From Paenimyroides viscosum (GTDB taxonomy: Bacteria > Bacteroidota > Bacteroidia > Flavobacteriales > Flavobacteriaceae), in contig NZ_RQTJ01000024.1 in the NCBI RefSeq assembly GCF_003858535.1, positions 1-41,504 on the forward strand: a DNA stretch of 41,504 nucleotides, written 5' to 3'. The notes beneath the pieces are model-generated. The model searched no databases. It was not told the DNA's origin and saw nothing but the letters and a program-made list of their open reading frames with translations. Below, piece by piece: positions 24,601 to 32,386 of the stretch (positions are counted from its first letter, which is position 1; each line of letters starts with the position of its first letter). A program made the translations under genes and the position numbers.

Positions 24601-25212
24601 TTAGCCTTGTGCACTAATCTTACTTATAAGCATTTGTTTTACGGTATCATTCCATTCGTTGTTTAAAATACTTAAAACCATAGTATCTCTTCGTACACCT
24701 GTTTTAGGACAAATAGCATTACTACGTAATACGCCGTCTACAGCGCAACCAATACTAAGTAGGGCATTAATACTGCGTAAATTTTCTGTATATGCCCTAA
24801 ACTCAACACGAACCATTTGCATTTTTTCAAAAGCAAACTCTAATAGCAACCATTTGCAATGTTTGTTAACACCAGTTCCTTGATGTTGTTTGCCGTACCA
24901 AGTATAGCCCATTTGCAATCTGTTACTGTCTAAATAAATGTCGCAATAACGAGTGGCACCAACAAATTTTTGTTTCTTTTTATCGTAAACGGCAAAGGTA
25001 TATTCTTTCTGATCGATTCTTTTTTGAATAGCTATACCTATGTATTTGTTTAAATTTTCGGGCGTGTCACATTTCACCATAGAATATTCCCATATTTCAG
25101 GTTCATTCAGTGTGTATTCTAACAATTCCTCATAATGTTTTGCAGATAAAGGCTCTAATCTTACAGAATCATTTTCTAAGATGTAATCTTCGTTAAAATC
25201 GAAATTAATCAT
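24601..25212 (-). CDS. GNAT family N-acetyltransferase (RimJ/RimL type)
   Basis: 203 residues. DSVRLEPLSAKHYEELLEY is the usual N-terminal strand-helix of this subgroup, and MGYTWYGKQHQGTGVNKHCKWLLLEFAFEKMQMVRVEFRAYTENLRSINAL matches the acetyl-CoA-binding and C-terminal core, with Q-x-x-G-x-G/A in motif A (QHQGTG). The acceptor could be a small molecule, an antibiotic or a protein N-terminus. It is downstream of a 112-residue protein on the same strand with an 18-bp gap, so they may be cotranscribed. Confidence 0.88.
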   Translation of the reverse strand: MINFDFNEDYILENDSVRLEPLSAKHYEELLEYTLNEPEIWEYSMVKCDTPENLNKYIGIAIQKRIDQKEYTFAVYDKKKQKFVGATRYCDIYLDSNRLQMGYTWYGKQHQGTGVNKHCKWLLLEFAFEKMQMVRVEFRAYTENLRSINALLSIGCAVDGVLRSNAICPKTGVRRDTMVLSILNNEWNDTVKQMLISKISAQG

Positions 25213-25230
25213 TAAATAGTATCGTGAAAC

Positions 25231-25569
25231 TTATTGAATTATATTATTAAAGAAATTTTTACAGTTAGAGTCAAAATCAGCATCTTTTAAAAAATCTAAT
25301 GCCATAGTACTTATTTTTTGATAATCACTCAGTTCTAATTGATCATTAAAAATAACTTTGTAAATGTTACTAATAATGCCAAAAACACCATTTAATTCTT
25401 GGGGTAAAATTTCTTTATTTTTTGCAAATATAATCCTTAAAAACTTAGCTGCAACATAAGCTGCAATTTCAATAGCAATGTTAACCGAAATTTCACCTTT
25501 TAAACTTTTATGGTAAAGAAGCGTATCTAAATCTTTTTGAATTAAATTTTCTATGTTTGAAGAACTCAT
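25231..25569 (-). CDS. Hypothetical cytoplasmic protein
   Basis: 112 residues, no signal peptide or membrane segment. The sequence is mainly helical (LIQKDLDTLLYHKS, IEIAAYVAAKFLRIIFAKNK, DYQKISTMALDFLKDADFD). I do not recognise a family. It lies between the FKBP-like lipoprotein gene (upstream, behind a terminator) and the acetyltransferase gene. Confidence 0.6.
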   Translation of the reverse strand: MSSSNIENLIQKDLDTLLYHKSLKGEISVNIAIEIAAYVAAKFLRIIFAKNKEILPQELNGVFGIISNIYKVIFNDQLELSDYQKISTMALDFLKDADFDSNCKNFFNNIIQ

Positions 25570-25580
25570 ATCTTTATTTT

Positions 25581-25610
25581 ATAAAAAAAAACCTGCTTTA
25601 AACAGGTTTT
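25581..25610 (-). terminator. Terminator of the FKBP-like lipoprotein gene
   Basis: Eight-base-pair stem AAAACCTG/CAGGTTTT with a 7-nt loop and a T-run on the minus strand, just after the stop at 25620. Confidence 0.8.
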
Positions 25611-25619
25611 AGTATTTTA

Positions 25620-26576
25620 TTAATGACAACTTTTATCAAGATGTTTTTTTATTGAACCTCCCGGGCAAGTTGGTATATCATCAAAAGCATACAGTTTTTT
25701 AACTGACTCGCCATTTTCTTCATCAATATAGGTTATTTCTTCACGAGTTGTGTAACCGTCACCATCATCATCTACGTCTATAAAATTAGGCTTTCCGTCA
25801 CCGTCTGTATCATCGTCCCATAAATCGCCGTTCCCGTTTACATCTTCGTATTTATCCAAAATACCATCGTTATCATGATCTACTTCTTTTGAAAGGATTA
25901 ATTTTATATCGAAAATAATTGGTTTATAAGCCCCAATAGATCCTGCGGGACTGGCAAAATACCCTAATCCAGAAGGAATAAATACCAAAACTCTCCCCGG
26001 ATTATCATACGTGTACGTTCCGTCACCATTATCAATAATACTTGCGGCTGTTTTTATTTTTTGAAGTATTTGGGTGTATCCAGGAATATTTTCGCTATAT
26101 GTTGAAAATGCTGGATAGGCACTCCAAAATCCAAACTTATAAGTATCAAAAATTGTTTTATCAAAATTATAACCTGTGTACGATGTAAAAACGTTGTCGT
26201 GAATCATTGGTGTTTCACCACCGCCTTCATTTAAAATTAAATAATAAACGGTATATTCTACATTGTCGTTTGTTTTTGTTAAACCTTGACTAGTGGTGTG
26301 GTAAGGAAGGTTTTTTAAAGCTACAGACTGTAAAGGATAGTCGGTTTGTTTCCAAATAGAATTATTAGCTTCAGAAGCAACAGTTTCAAAACTTACACCA
26401 TCTTCTAGTACTTCAACACTATTTGTCTTTAAAAACGTTTCAATTTCTTTAATGTTTTCATTGAAAACTTCTTGTCTGTCGCGATCTACTATTTCAGCAG
26501 TATTATCATCTGGTTTACAATTCCAAAGCAGTAAAGAACTACCACAAATTATAGCCGATGTAAAAAATCTTTTCAT
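25620..26576 (-). CDS. FKBP-like lipoprotein with calcium-binding repeats
   Basis: 318 residues. A lipoprotein signal (MKRFFTSAIICGSSLLLWNCK, Cys at 20) is followed by the acidic KPDDN, similar to the Bacteroidota surface-export signal. Residues ~100-235 carry an FKBP-type prolyl-isomerase-like domain (VEYTVYYLILNEGGGE ... GRVLVFIPSGLGYFAS ... KPIIFDIKLI) with an insertion between the strands. Residues ~238-280 contain thrombospondin type 3-like calcium sites (DHDNDGILDKYEDVNGNGD, DDDTDGDGKPNF, DVDDDGDGY). FKBP lipoproteins such as GldI support gliding in flavobacteria; whether this one does is not known. It has its own terminator. Confidence 0.82.
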   Translation of the reverse strand: MKRFFTSAIICGSSLLLWNCKPDDNTAEIVDRDRQEVFNENIKEIETFLKTNSVEVLEDGVSFETVASEANNSIWKQTDYPLQSVALKNLPYHTTSQGLTKTNDNVEYTVYYLILNEGGGETPMIHDNVFTSYTGYNFDKTIFDTYKFGFWSAYPAFSTYSENIPGYTQILQKIKTAASIIDNGDGTYTYDNPGRVLVFIPSGLGYFASPAGSIGAYKPIIFDIKLILSKEVDHDNDGILDKYEDVNGNGDLWDDDTDGDGKPNFIDVDDDGDGYTTREEITYIDEENGESVKKLYAFDDIPTCPGGSIKKHLDKSCH

Positions 26577-26614
26577 TTAACTTATAATTAATGGTGCAAG
26601 ATACAATTTTCATT

Positions 26615-26622
26615 TATTTTTG
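26615..26622 (+). promoter_or_regulatory. -7 promoter element of the S4-methyltransferase operon
   Basis: TATTTTTG matches TAnnTTTG, 32 bp before the S4-protein ATG; no ideal TTG upstream. Confidence 0.4.
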
Positions 26623-26654
26623 TTTGAAAATTAACCCAAAATTATAATTTTAGC

Positions 26655-27050
26655 ATGCGCATAGATAAATATTTGTGGTGTATTAGGATTTTTAAAACAA
26701 GTAGCATTGCAACCGAAGCAGTTAAAAAAGGTCATGTTTCTGTTAATAATCAGCAAGCTAAGGCTTCTAGAGATGTGTTTGCGGGAGATAAAATACAAGT
26801 TCGTAAAGATCAAATAAATTATCAATATGTGGTTTTAGATATTCCTGCGAACCGCGTAGGAGCTAAGTTAGTGGATATGTACCGAAAAGATGATACACCT
26901 GCCGAGGCTTTTGAACATTTAGAACTTTTAAAATTGGCAAAAGATCATTACCGATTAAAAGGTGATGGGCGTCCAACCAAAAAAGATCGTAGAGACATGG
27001 ATGATTATTTAGATGATGAAATAGTTGACGAAACCAATTTTAAAGAGTAA
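26655..27050 (+). CDS. S4-domain RNA-binding protein (Hsp15-like)
   Basis: 131 residues. The N-terminal S4 domain is clear: MRIDKYLWCIRIFKTSSIATEAVKKGHVSVNNQQAKASRDVFAGDKIQV. The C-terminal ~45 residues are charged. Hsp15 (HslR) binds 50S subunits carrying nascent chains after heat shock; this protein has similar size and layout. It is the first gene of an operon with a methyltransferase (3-nt gap) and a phosphoribosyltransferase (overlap). Confidence 0.88.
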   Translation: MRIDKYLWCIRIFKTSSIATEAVKKGHVSVNNQQAKASRDVFAGDKIQVRKDQINYQYVVLDIPANRVGAKLVDMYRKDDTPAEAFEHLELLKLAKDHYRLKGDGRPTKKDRRDMDDYLDDEIVDETNFKE

Positions 27051-27053
27051 ATT

Positions 27054-27635
27054 ATGGAATTAAACGAAAAGTTTTGGACCAATAGATACTTACAGAATAA
27101 TATTCCATGGGATGCAGGCAATATTACAACACCAATTAAAGAGTATGTAGATCAACTGACTAAAAAGGAATTAAAAATTTTAATTCCTGGTGTTGGTAAC
27201 GGTTACGAATTACAATATTTGTATGCTAACGGTTTTAAAAATGTGTATGGGTTAGATATTTCTGAAGAGCCTATTGCAAATTTTAAAAAAAATAATCCCG
27301 ATTTTCCTGAAGATCAATTAATAGTTGATGATTTCTTTAAACATGATAATGAATACGATTTAATTATAGAACAAACATTTTTTTGTGCATTAAATCCAGA
27401 ATTAAGACCTTTGTATGCAACTAAAATGAATAATTTGTTAAAAGGAAATGGCACATTGGCGGGTGTTTTATTTTCGTTTCCATTAACAGAGCAAGGTCCG
27501 CCGTTTGGTGGAAGGATTGAAGAGTATCGAGATTTATTTTCAGATAATTTCGTATTTAAAACCTTAGAACCTTGTTACAATTCAATAAAACCAAGATTAA
27601 ACAACGAACTGTTTATTATATTCAATAAAAAATGA
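27054..27635 (+). CDS. SAM-dependent methyltransferase, thiopurine methyltransferase-like
   Basis: 193 residues with the TPMT-type N-terminus FWTNRYLQNNIPWDAGNITTPI and the SAM-binding motif LIPGVGNGYELQYLYANGF followed by the acidic motif II (VYGLDIS). The family methylates thiols, selenium or other small molecules. The substrate is unknown. Its start is 3 nt after the S4 gene and its end overlaps the phosphoribosyltransferase start by 4 nt (ATGA), so it is part of a tightly coupled operon. Confidence 0.85.
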   Translation: MELNEKFWTNRYLQNNIPWDAGNITTPIKEYVDQLTKKELKILIPGVGNGYELQYLYANGFKNVYGLDISEEPIANFKKNNPDFPEDQLIVDDFFKHDNEYDLIIEQTFFCALNPELRPLYATKMNNLLKGNGTLAGVLFSFPLTEQGPPFGGRIEEYRDLFSDNFVFKTLEPCYNSIKPRLNNELFIIFNKK

Positions 27636-28129
27636 TACAAAATATTATATTAACTCAACAACAAATACAGCAAATAACCAAGCGTATTGCATATCAGATA
27701 TACGAAACTTTTGTAGATGAAACTGAAATTGTAATTGCCGGAATTGCTAACAGCGGATATGTTTTTGCACAGAAAATAAGTGATGAAGTTTCAAAAATTT
27801 CAAATATAAAAGTAGTTTTAGGAAAAGTTGAAATAAACAAACAAAATCCGTTGCAAGAGATTAAAACCGATTTACTTAAAACCGATTATGAAAATAAAGC
27901 AATTGTTTTGGTTGATGACGTTATGAATTCTGGAGCAACATTGGTTTATGGTGTTAAGTACTTTTTAGAAGTTCCTTTAAAGAAATTTAAAACCGCAGTT
28001 TTAATAGACAGAAGTCATAAAAAGTATCCTGTAAAAGCAGATTTTAAAGGTATTTCATTATCTACTTCAAGTTTAGAACATATACAAGTTGTTTTTAGCG
28101 ATACCGAAGAGTATGCTTATTTAAGCTAA
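27632..28129 (+). CDS. PRPP-binding phosphoribosyltransferase (PyrR/hypoxanthine-type)
   Basis: 165 residues. The PRPP motif IVLVDDVMNSGATLVYGV (about residues 89-106) and the N-terminal SGY/A hood region (IAGIANSGYVFAQKI) place it with PyrR or the hypoxanthine-type transferases. PyrR would also bind uracil and pyr mRNA leaders; no pyr genes are near, so an alternative is a generic salvage enzyme. Overlaps the upstream methyltransferase by 4 nt. A perfect-stem terminator lies directly after. Confidence 0.85.
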   Translation: MIQNIILTQQQIQQITKRIAYQIYETFVDETEIVIAGIANSGYVFAQKISDEVSKISNIKVVLGKVEINKQNPLQEIKTDLLKTDYENKAIVLVDDVMNSGATLVYGVKYFLEVPLKKFKTAVLIDRSHKKYPVKADFKGISLSTSSLEHIQVVFSDTEEYAYLS

Positions 28130-28130
28130 A

Positions 28131-28167
28131 CAAAAAACCTCAAACATTAACGTTTGAGGTTTTTTGT
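28131..28167. terminator. Bidirectional terminator after the phosphoribosyltransferase gene
   Basis: Fourteen-base-pair stem (AAAAAACCTCAAAC paired with GTTTGAGGTTTTTT) with a 6-nt loop. It separates convergent genes. Confidence 0.9.
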
Positions 28168-28173
28168 TGCAAG

Positions 28174-30096
28174 TTATCTTGTTTCGTATAGTACTTCTAC
28201 CCAGCCGGTTTTAATACCATTTATAGAGTTAAAGCTATAAAAGTATGTACCAGAAGGCAATCGGGCTCCGTTTGTAGTTTGTCCGTTCCATTGGTTGGTA
28301 TATCCCATGCCGTAACTATAAACCAAATTACCCATACGATTAAATATTTCTAACTTTACTACGCCAAATGGTGTTAAATCCCAATTGTCGTTAAAACCAT
28401 CGCCGTTTGGTGAAATACCTCTTGGTACTTGACAATCGTTGTTGTAAACCGTGAATGCTGTTTCATAGGTGCATTTATTAAAATCGGGATATTCGTCATC
28501 TACAAAAGCACTATTCCCGAATATATAAATGGTTCGTTTACCATAAATAATAGCATCTGCAGAAAATGCACTTAAACGTTTTCCTTGACCGTTAGGTTCG
28601 GTAAAATAGTTATATCCCAGCGGAAGTGGCTTTAAAATGTAAGGATCGCAATTAAAATTGTACATATCGTCTATTTTAATTCTTCGTTTAGAATCAAGTT
28701 TTAATTCAGATATTATAAAGCATTCTTTTTCATTCTCTATTCTAAGATATGCGGTTTCTTGACTGCCATACAATACTTTATAACTTTTTGGTTGTGCAAT
28801 TTCATTGGTTTTATTTATGGCATCTGTTCTAGTTTCGTAAAAAGTAAATGAATATTGATCTTTAGGTTCGTCGCCAATAAAATAATCAATAGATTTTTCT
28901 AAATCATAAACCAATCCATCGGCAGTTTCTTCTGCACAAAATTCAGAATAATCAATAATTTTTGGAGGGAATCCCAAAGTATCAACTTTCAATCTTAAAG
29001 GAACCACAATTGGGCATTTACCGTTTATTGTAATTTGAATGTAAATGGTTTTAGTTCGCGATAAGTAATTGGTAATATTTGTTATGTTATTGGTGTTGTT
29101 TTCTTCTGCGTCTATTCTGTTTTCGTAGTATTTGTATTCAGGTTTTGTATTGTTTAGCGGATTAATAATTCTTTCAATATCAGTTAAATTAAAATACTCA
29201 TCTTTAGTTTGATCGAAATCACAAAATTCTAATTCTAAATCTTGTTCAGGAAGTTTTGCTACTTCATTTACAATAAAAGTAATTTCGGTAACACGTGCTA
29301 ATAGACCATTTGCTCTTTTAAAACGGGCATAAACTGTTTTTGGACTTTCATCTACCGATACATCGTATAATGAAGGTAAAGTATTTGTTGAAAATAAGTT
29401 ATTTGCATCTACAGACGATTCAAAAAAGTCTATTGTAAATGTTTTGTTAATATTATTTATTTCATCTTTTATAATATCTAAGTCAAAGGTTTCTTTTCCG
29501 TCTTTATCCCAATCGCAAACTTCGTAGGTTTTACCAATTACTGTACAATTTAGAACGGCATCGCCACCAAAAGATAAATCATAACTAACAACCGAACTTT
29601 CCCAATGGTCTACAGCTATTAAAATACCATCTCCCGGCACAACATCGTACCAACGAACCATACCAGGAATAACACCAGTATTAGGTGGGGCAGAACCAGC
29701 AGTTTCACATAGTTGAACAGGTTCTAATAAAGATAAACCTATATCCATTGTGTTAATGCCAACAATAGTGTTTTGCGAACCCCTATCGCCAGGACCTAAA
29801 TTTGATAAATTAGGATTTAACCATGAAGCAAAATCAAAATCTACTTGTGCGTTAGGCGATACCGTGAAGGTAAATGTTGACCCAGACTCAATTTCTACAT
29901 AATAAAAAGTGATTGCAGTAGATAAAGGTAAGGTACTACAAGGTGTAAGTAAATTATTGTACGCATTTGTAGTAGGCGTGGTGCCTTGTACGGTTTGGTT
30001 AGAACATAAATTAATGATGTGTATTGGATTTATAGCCTGCCCAAAACATACATTAAAACCTAGCAATAAAAGTAGATGTGTAAAAATATATTTCAT
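28174..30096 (-). CDS. Secreted repeat protein with T9SS type B sorting domain
   Basis: 640 residues with a signal peptide (MKYIFTHLLLLLGFNVCFGQ). Residues ~40-185 form a jelly-roll-like domain (TFTFTVSPNAQVDFDFASWLNPN). Then come four modules of about 70-90 residues (approx. 190-280, 285-372, 382-468, 478-550), each with a C-terminal ...F(Y/F)E(T/S/N)R.DA... or similar strand pattern and a leading Cys-Asp or Cys-x motif (VCDWDKDGKETFDL, EFCDFDQTKDEYFNL, EFCAEETADGLVYDL, FNCDPYILKP). The C-terminal domain (RGISPNGDGFNDNWDLTPF ... LEIFNRMGNLVY ... SGTYFY) is the type B (gliding-motility-associated) sorting signal. Likely a cell-surface adhesin or structural protein; the ligand is unknown. Confidence 0.92.
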   Translation of the reverse strand: MKYIFTHLLLLLGFNVCFGQAINPIHIINLCSNQTVQGTTPTTNAYNNLLTPCSTLPLSTAITFYYVEIESGSTFTFTVSPNAQVDFDFASWLNPNLSNLGPGDRGSQNTIVGINTMDIGLSLLEPVQLCETAGSAPPNTGVIPGMVRWYDVVPGDGILIAVDHWESSVVSYDLSFGGDAVLNCTVIGKTYEVCDWDKDGKETFDLDIIKDEINNINKTFTIDFFESSVDANNLFSTNTLPSLYDVSVDESPKTVYARFKRANGLLARVTEITFIVNEVAKLPEQDLELEFCDFDQTKDEYFNLTDIERIINPLNNTKPEYKYYENRIDAEENNTNNITNITNYLSRTKTIYIQITINGKCPIVVPLRLKVDTLGFPPKIIDYSEFCAEETADGLVYDLEKSIDYFIGDEPKDQYSFTFYETRTDAINKTNEIAQPKSYKVLYGSQETAYLRIENEKECFIISELKLDSKRRIKIDDMYNFNCDPYILKPLPLGYNYFTEPNGQGKRLSAFSADAIIYGKRTIYIFGNSAFVDDEYPDFNKCTYETAFTVYNNDCQVPRGISPNGDGFNDNWDLTPFGVVKLEIFNRMGNLVYSYGMGYTNQWNGQTTNGARLPSGTYFYSFNSINGIKTGWVEVLYETR

Positions 30097-30149
30097 ATAG
30101 TAATTTTTTTAACTATAAATATAATTAAAAAAACAATAGTATTAATTTT

Positions 30150-30659
30150 TTATTGAGTTTTTACTAAAATTTCGTTGCAAATAGTATCAAGGTCTTTGTT
30201 ATTAACATCTATTTTATATTTACAAAAATTATAGTAAAAGGCACGTTCAAATAAATGTTGAGCTATAAAAGTAGGGAAATCGGTAACATTTTTTAATAAA
30301 GGTCGGTTTGTTTCATGCATTAATCTGCTTGTTAAAGTTGCCACACTTGCTTTTAAGTAAAATGATTCCACATTGTTGTTTTGTAAAAGCAAATGATTGT
30401 TTGCATAACAAGGTGTACCACCGCCTAAACTAATTATTAATGGTTTATTTTCATTTATAAGTGAGTTAAACCAAATATTTTCTTGCTTTCTGAAATAAAC
30501 TTCGCCTTTAAGTTTAAAAATATCGGCAACCTTTAAACCTTCTTTTTCTTCTATGAATTGATCTAAATCAATAAATTCTATATTCAACTTTTGGTGAAGT
30601 TTTAAGCCAATTGTTGTCTTACCGCTTCCCATATATCCAACCAAGATAATTTTTTTCAT
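30150..30659 (-). CDS. aroK: Shikimate kinase
   Basis: Phosphorylates shikimate at the 3-hydroxyl in the chorismate pathway. 169 residues, normal length. Walker A GYMGSGKTTIG (residues 8-18), the shikimate-binding FIDLDQFIEEKEGLKVADIFKLKGEVYFRKQE, the GGGTPC segment and the lid arginine in TNRPLL are visible. It is the last gene before the tRNA-Lys cluster, which lies on the other strand, and no other aro gene is close. Confidence 0.95.
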   Translation of the reverse strand: MKKIILVGYMGSGKTTIGLKLHQKLNIEFIDLDQFIEEKEGLKVADIFKLKGEVYFRKQENIWFNSLINENKPLIISLGGGTPCYANNHLLLQNNNVESFYLKASVATLTSRLMHETNRPLLKNVTDFPTFIAQHLFERAFYYNFCKYKIDVNNKDLDTICNEILVKTQ

Positions 30660-30753
30660 TCTTAAATTAGTGTTTGTTAGTTGATTAAGTTTTTGTTTCT
30701 AAAAAACATTAAAATTATATAAAATATATGAGTAAATTATTAAAAAAGTATAC

Positions 30754-30761
30754 TATATTTG
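30754..30761 (+). promoter_or_regulatory. -7 promoter element of the tRNA-Lys cluster
   Basis: TATATTTG matches TAnnTTTG, followed by GCACCCGC, as in other stable-RNA promoters in this window. It lies 25 bp before the first tRNA. No TTG at ideal spacing. Confidence 0.6.
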
Positions 30762-30786
30762 CACCCGCAATTACGTTAGTAATTAA

Positions 30787-30859
30787 GACTCGATAGCTCA
30801 GTTGGTAGAGCACAACACTTTTAATGTTGGGGTCCTGGGTTCGAGCCCCAGTCGGGTCA
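30787..30859 (+). tRNA. tRNA-Lys (anticodon TTT), copy 1
   Basis: 73-nt cloverleaf, acceptor GACTCGA/TCGGGTC, anticodon arm CAACA-CTTTTAA-TGTTG. CCA is not encoded. Confidence 0.95.
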
Positions 30860-30875
30860 CAAAAAGAAGTTTACA

Positions 30876-30957
30876 GACCGCGTGGAGGAATTGGTAGACT
30901 CGCCATCTTGAGGGGGTGGTGCTGAAAAGCGTATGGGTTCGACTCCCATTGTGGTCA
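30876..30957 (+). tRNA. tRNA-Leu (anticodon GAG)
   Basis: 82-nt class II tRNA, acceptor GACCGCG/TGTGGTC (with G-T pairs), anticodon stem CCATC/GGTGG with loop TTGAGGG, long variable arm. Confidence 0.92.
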
Positions 30958-30978
30958 CAAAAAGTCGAAAATATTATT

Positions 30979-31051
30979 GACTCGATAGCTCAGTTGGTAG
31001 AGCACAACACTTTTAATGTTGGGGTCCTGGGTTCGAGCCCCAGTCGGGTCA
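30979..31051 (+). tRNA. tRNA-Lys (anticodon TTT), copy 2
   Basis: 73 nt, identical to copy 1 at 30787. Confidence 0.95.
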
Positions 31052-31093
31052 CTAAATTACATATTGAAAATACCATAAACTTTTAAAGTTTTA

Positions 31094-31166
31094 GACTCGA
31101 TAGCTCAGTTGGTAGAGCACAACACTTTTAATGTTGGGGTCCTGGGTTCGAGCCCCAGTCGGGTCA
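31094..31166 (+). tRNA. tRNA-Lys (anticodon TTT), copy 3
   Basis: 73 nt, identical to copies 1 and 2; the spacers between copies are unrelated to each other. Confidence 0.95.
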
Positions 31167-31171
31167 CTTCT

Positions 31172-31208
31172 AGGGATACGTCTAATTATTAGATTTATCC
31201 CTTTTTTT
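31172..31208 (+). terminator. Terminator of the tRNA Lys-Leu-Lys-Lys cluster
   Basis: Two-part stem (AGGGATA/TATCCCT outer, TCTAA/TTAGA inner) followed by a run of seven T, directly after the last tRNA. Confidence 0.85.
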
Positions 31209-31274
31209 ATTTTCTTCACTTAATAATTTAAAGGTACAATACCATTATAAAGCATAAATAGTTATCTTTAAACT

Positions 31275-31907
31275 ATGAAAATATGGTTGGTTATTTTATT
31301 TATTTTTTTAGGTACTTTCAATGCTTTAGCGCAAACACATAAATTGTTGTTTAAAACAAATAAAGGCAATTTTAAGGTGCTGCTTTACGATTTTACCCCT
31401 AAACATCAACAGTTAATTTTAAATGCAGTAAAAAATAAAATGTACCATGACGCATTGTTTAACAGAGTTATTGAAAATTTTGTAGTACAAGGTGGCGCAC
31501 ATGATGTGGATATTGCAGAACAAGAAAAAGCACTGCAGCCCAGCAAACGTTATAGGTTGCCAGCAGAATTCGATTCTCGCGCTTTTCATAAAATGGGTGC
31601 TCTTGGTGCCGGTAGAGATGAAAATGATGCTAAAGCTTCTTTTTTAAATCAAATTTATTTTGTGGTTGGTAAAATTGTTACTAACGAAGAATTAAATGCG
31701 TTGGAACTAAAAAAAGGAATTAAATTTTCAGAAAATCAAAGAGAAATATATCTTAAAAATGGCGGTTTACCAAGGTTAGATAATGATTATACGGTGTTTG
31801 GTGAAGTTTATGAAGGATTGGAAGTTCTCTTAAAAATAAGCAAAGTACAAGCCAATGAAAAGGATTATCCATTAGAGAAAATCATATTTGAAATTACCGA
31901 AATTTAA
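31275..31907 (+). CDS. Secreted cyclophilin-type peptidyl-prolyl isomerase
   Basis: 210 residues with a signal peptide (MKIWLVILFIFLGTFNALAQ). The cyclophilin core is visible: KGNFKVLLYDFTPKHQ, then FNRVIENFVVQGG, which is the catalytic F-H-R-x-I-x-x-F-x-x-Q-G-G block with His replaced by Asn but the arginine kept. Later DAKASFLNQIYFVVGK stands where most members have SQFFI, and DNDYTVFGEVYEGLEVLLKIS matches the C-terminal signature. The substitutions leave activity uncertain. The protein should act in the periplasm. The DUF2200 gene follows after 14 bp, probably in the same operon. Confidence 0.88.
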   Translation: MKIWLVILFIFLGTFNALAQTHKLLFKTNKGNFKVLLYDFTPKHQQLILNAVKNKMYHDALFNRVIENFVVQGGAHDVDIAEQEKALQPSKRYRLPAEFDSRAFHKMGALGAGRDENDAKASFLNQIYFVVGKIVTNEELNALELKKGIKFSENQREIYLKNGGLPRLDNDYTVFGEVYEGLEVLLKISKVQANEKDYPLEKIIFEITEI

Positions 31908-31921
31908 TTTATTAAGCTAAA

Positions 31922-32287
31922 ATGAAAGAAACAGATAAACATAATGATAGAATTGCAAAAATGATATTTGCATCGGTATATCCACATTACGTAGCTAAAG
32001 TTGAAAAAAAAGGGCGAACTGTTGATGAATTACACCAAGTTATTGAATGGCTTACAGGATTTAATGAAAAAGAATTAATAAAACTTATGGAAGAGAAAGT
32101 TACGTTTGAAACTTTTTTTCAGCGCGCCAATTTAAACACAAACGCTCCTTTAATTAAAGGAACTATTTGCGGATATAGAATTGAAGACATTGAAAACCAA
32201 TTAACAAAAAAAGCCCGATATTTAGATAAGCTGGTTGATGAATTAGCCAAAGGTAAAGCAATGGAAAAAATTCTAAGAAATTCGTGA
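31922..32287 (+). CDS. DUF2200 domain protein
   Basis: 121 residues. The block MIFASVYPHYVAKVEKKGRT..., VIEWLTGF, then LIKGTICGYRIEDIENQLTKKARYLDKLVDELAKGKAMEKILR is the DUF2200 family pattern (recalled, not searched). These are small cytoplasmic proteins of unknown function, found sporadically in many bacteria and often transferred horizontally. No base-composition difference from the neighbours is obvious. Confidence 0.75.
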   Translation: MKETDKHNDRIAKMIFASVYPHYVAKVEKKGRTVDELHQVIEWLTGFNEKELIKLMEEKVTFETFFQRANLNTNAPLIKGTICGYRIEDIENQLTKKARYLDKLVDELAKGKAMEKILRNS

Positions 32288-32337
32288 AAATTGTATAACT
32301 TATAGTGTCATTAAGCTAATAAACTTAACAAAAATAT

Positions 32338-32370
32338 AAAGGTTGGTACTTTTTGTATCAACCTTTTTAA
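32338..32370 (+). terminator. Terminator after the DUF2200 gene
   Basis: Stem AAAGGTTG...CAACCTTT (with an internal mismatch) followed by a T-run, about 50 nt after the DUF2200 stop and in the convergent gap with the 592-residue protein. Confidence 0.7.
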
Positions 32371-32386
32371 ATTTAAGCGATCGTAA

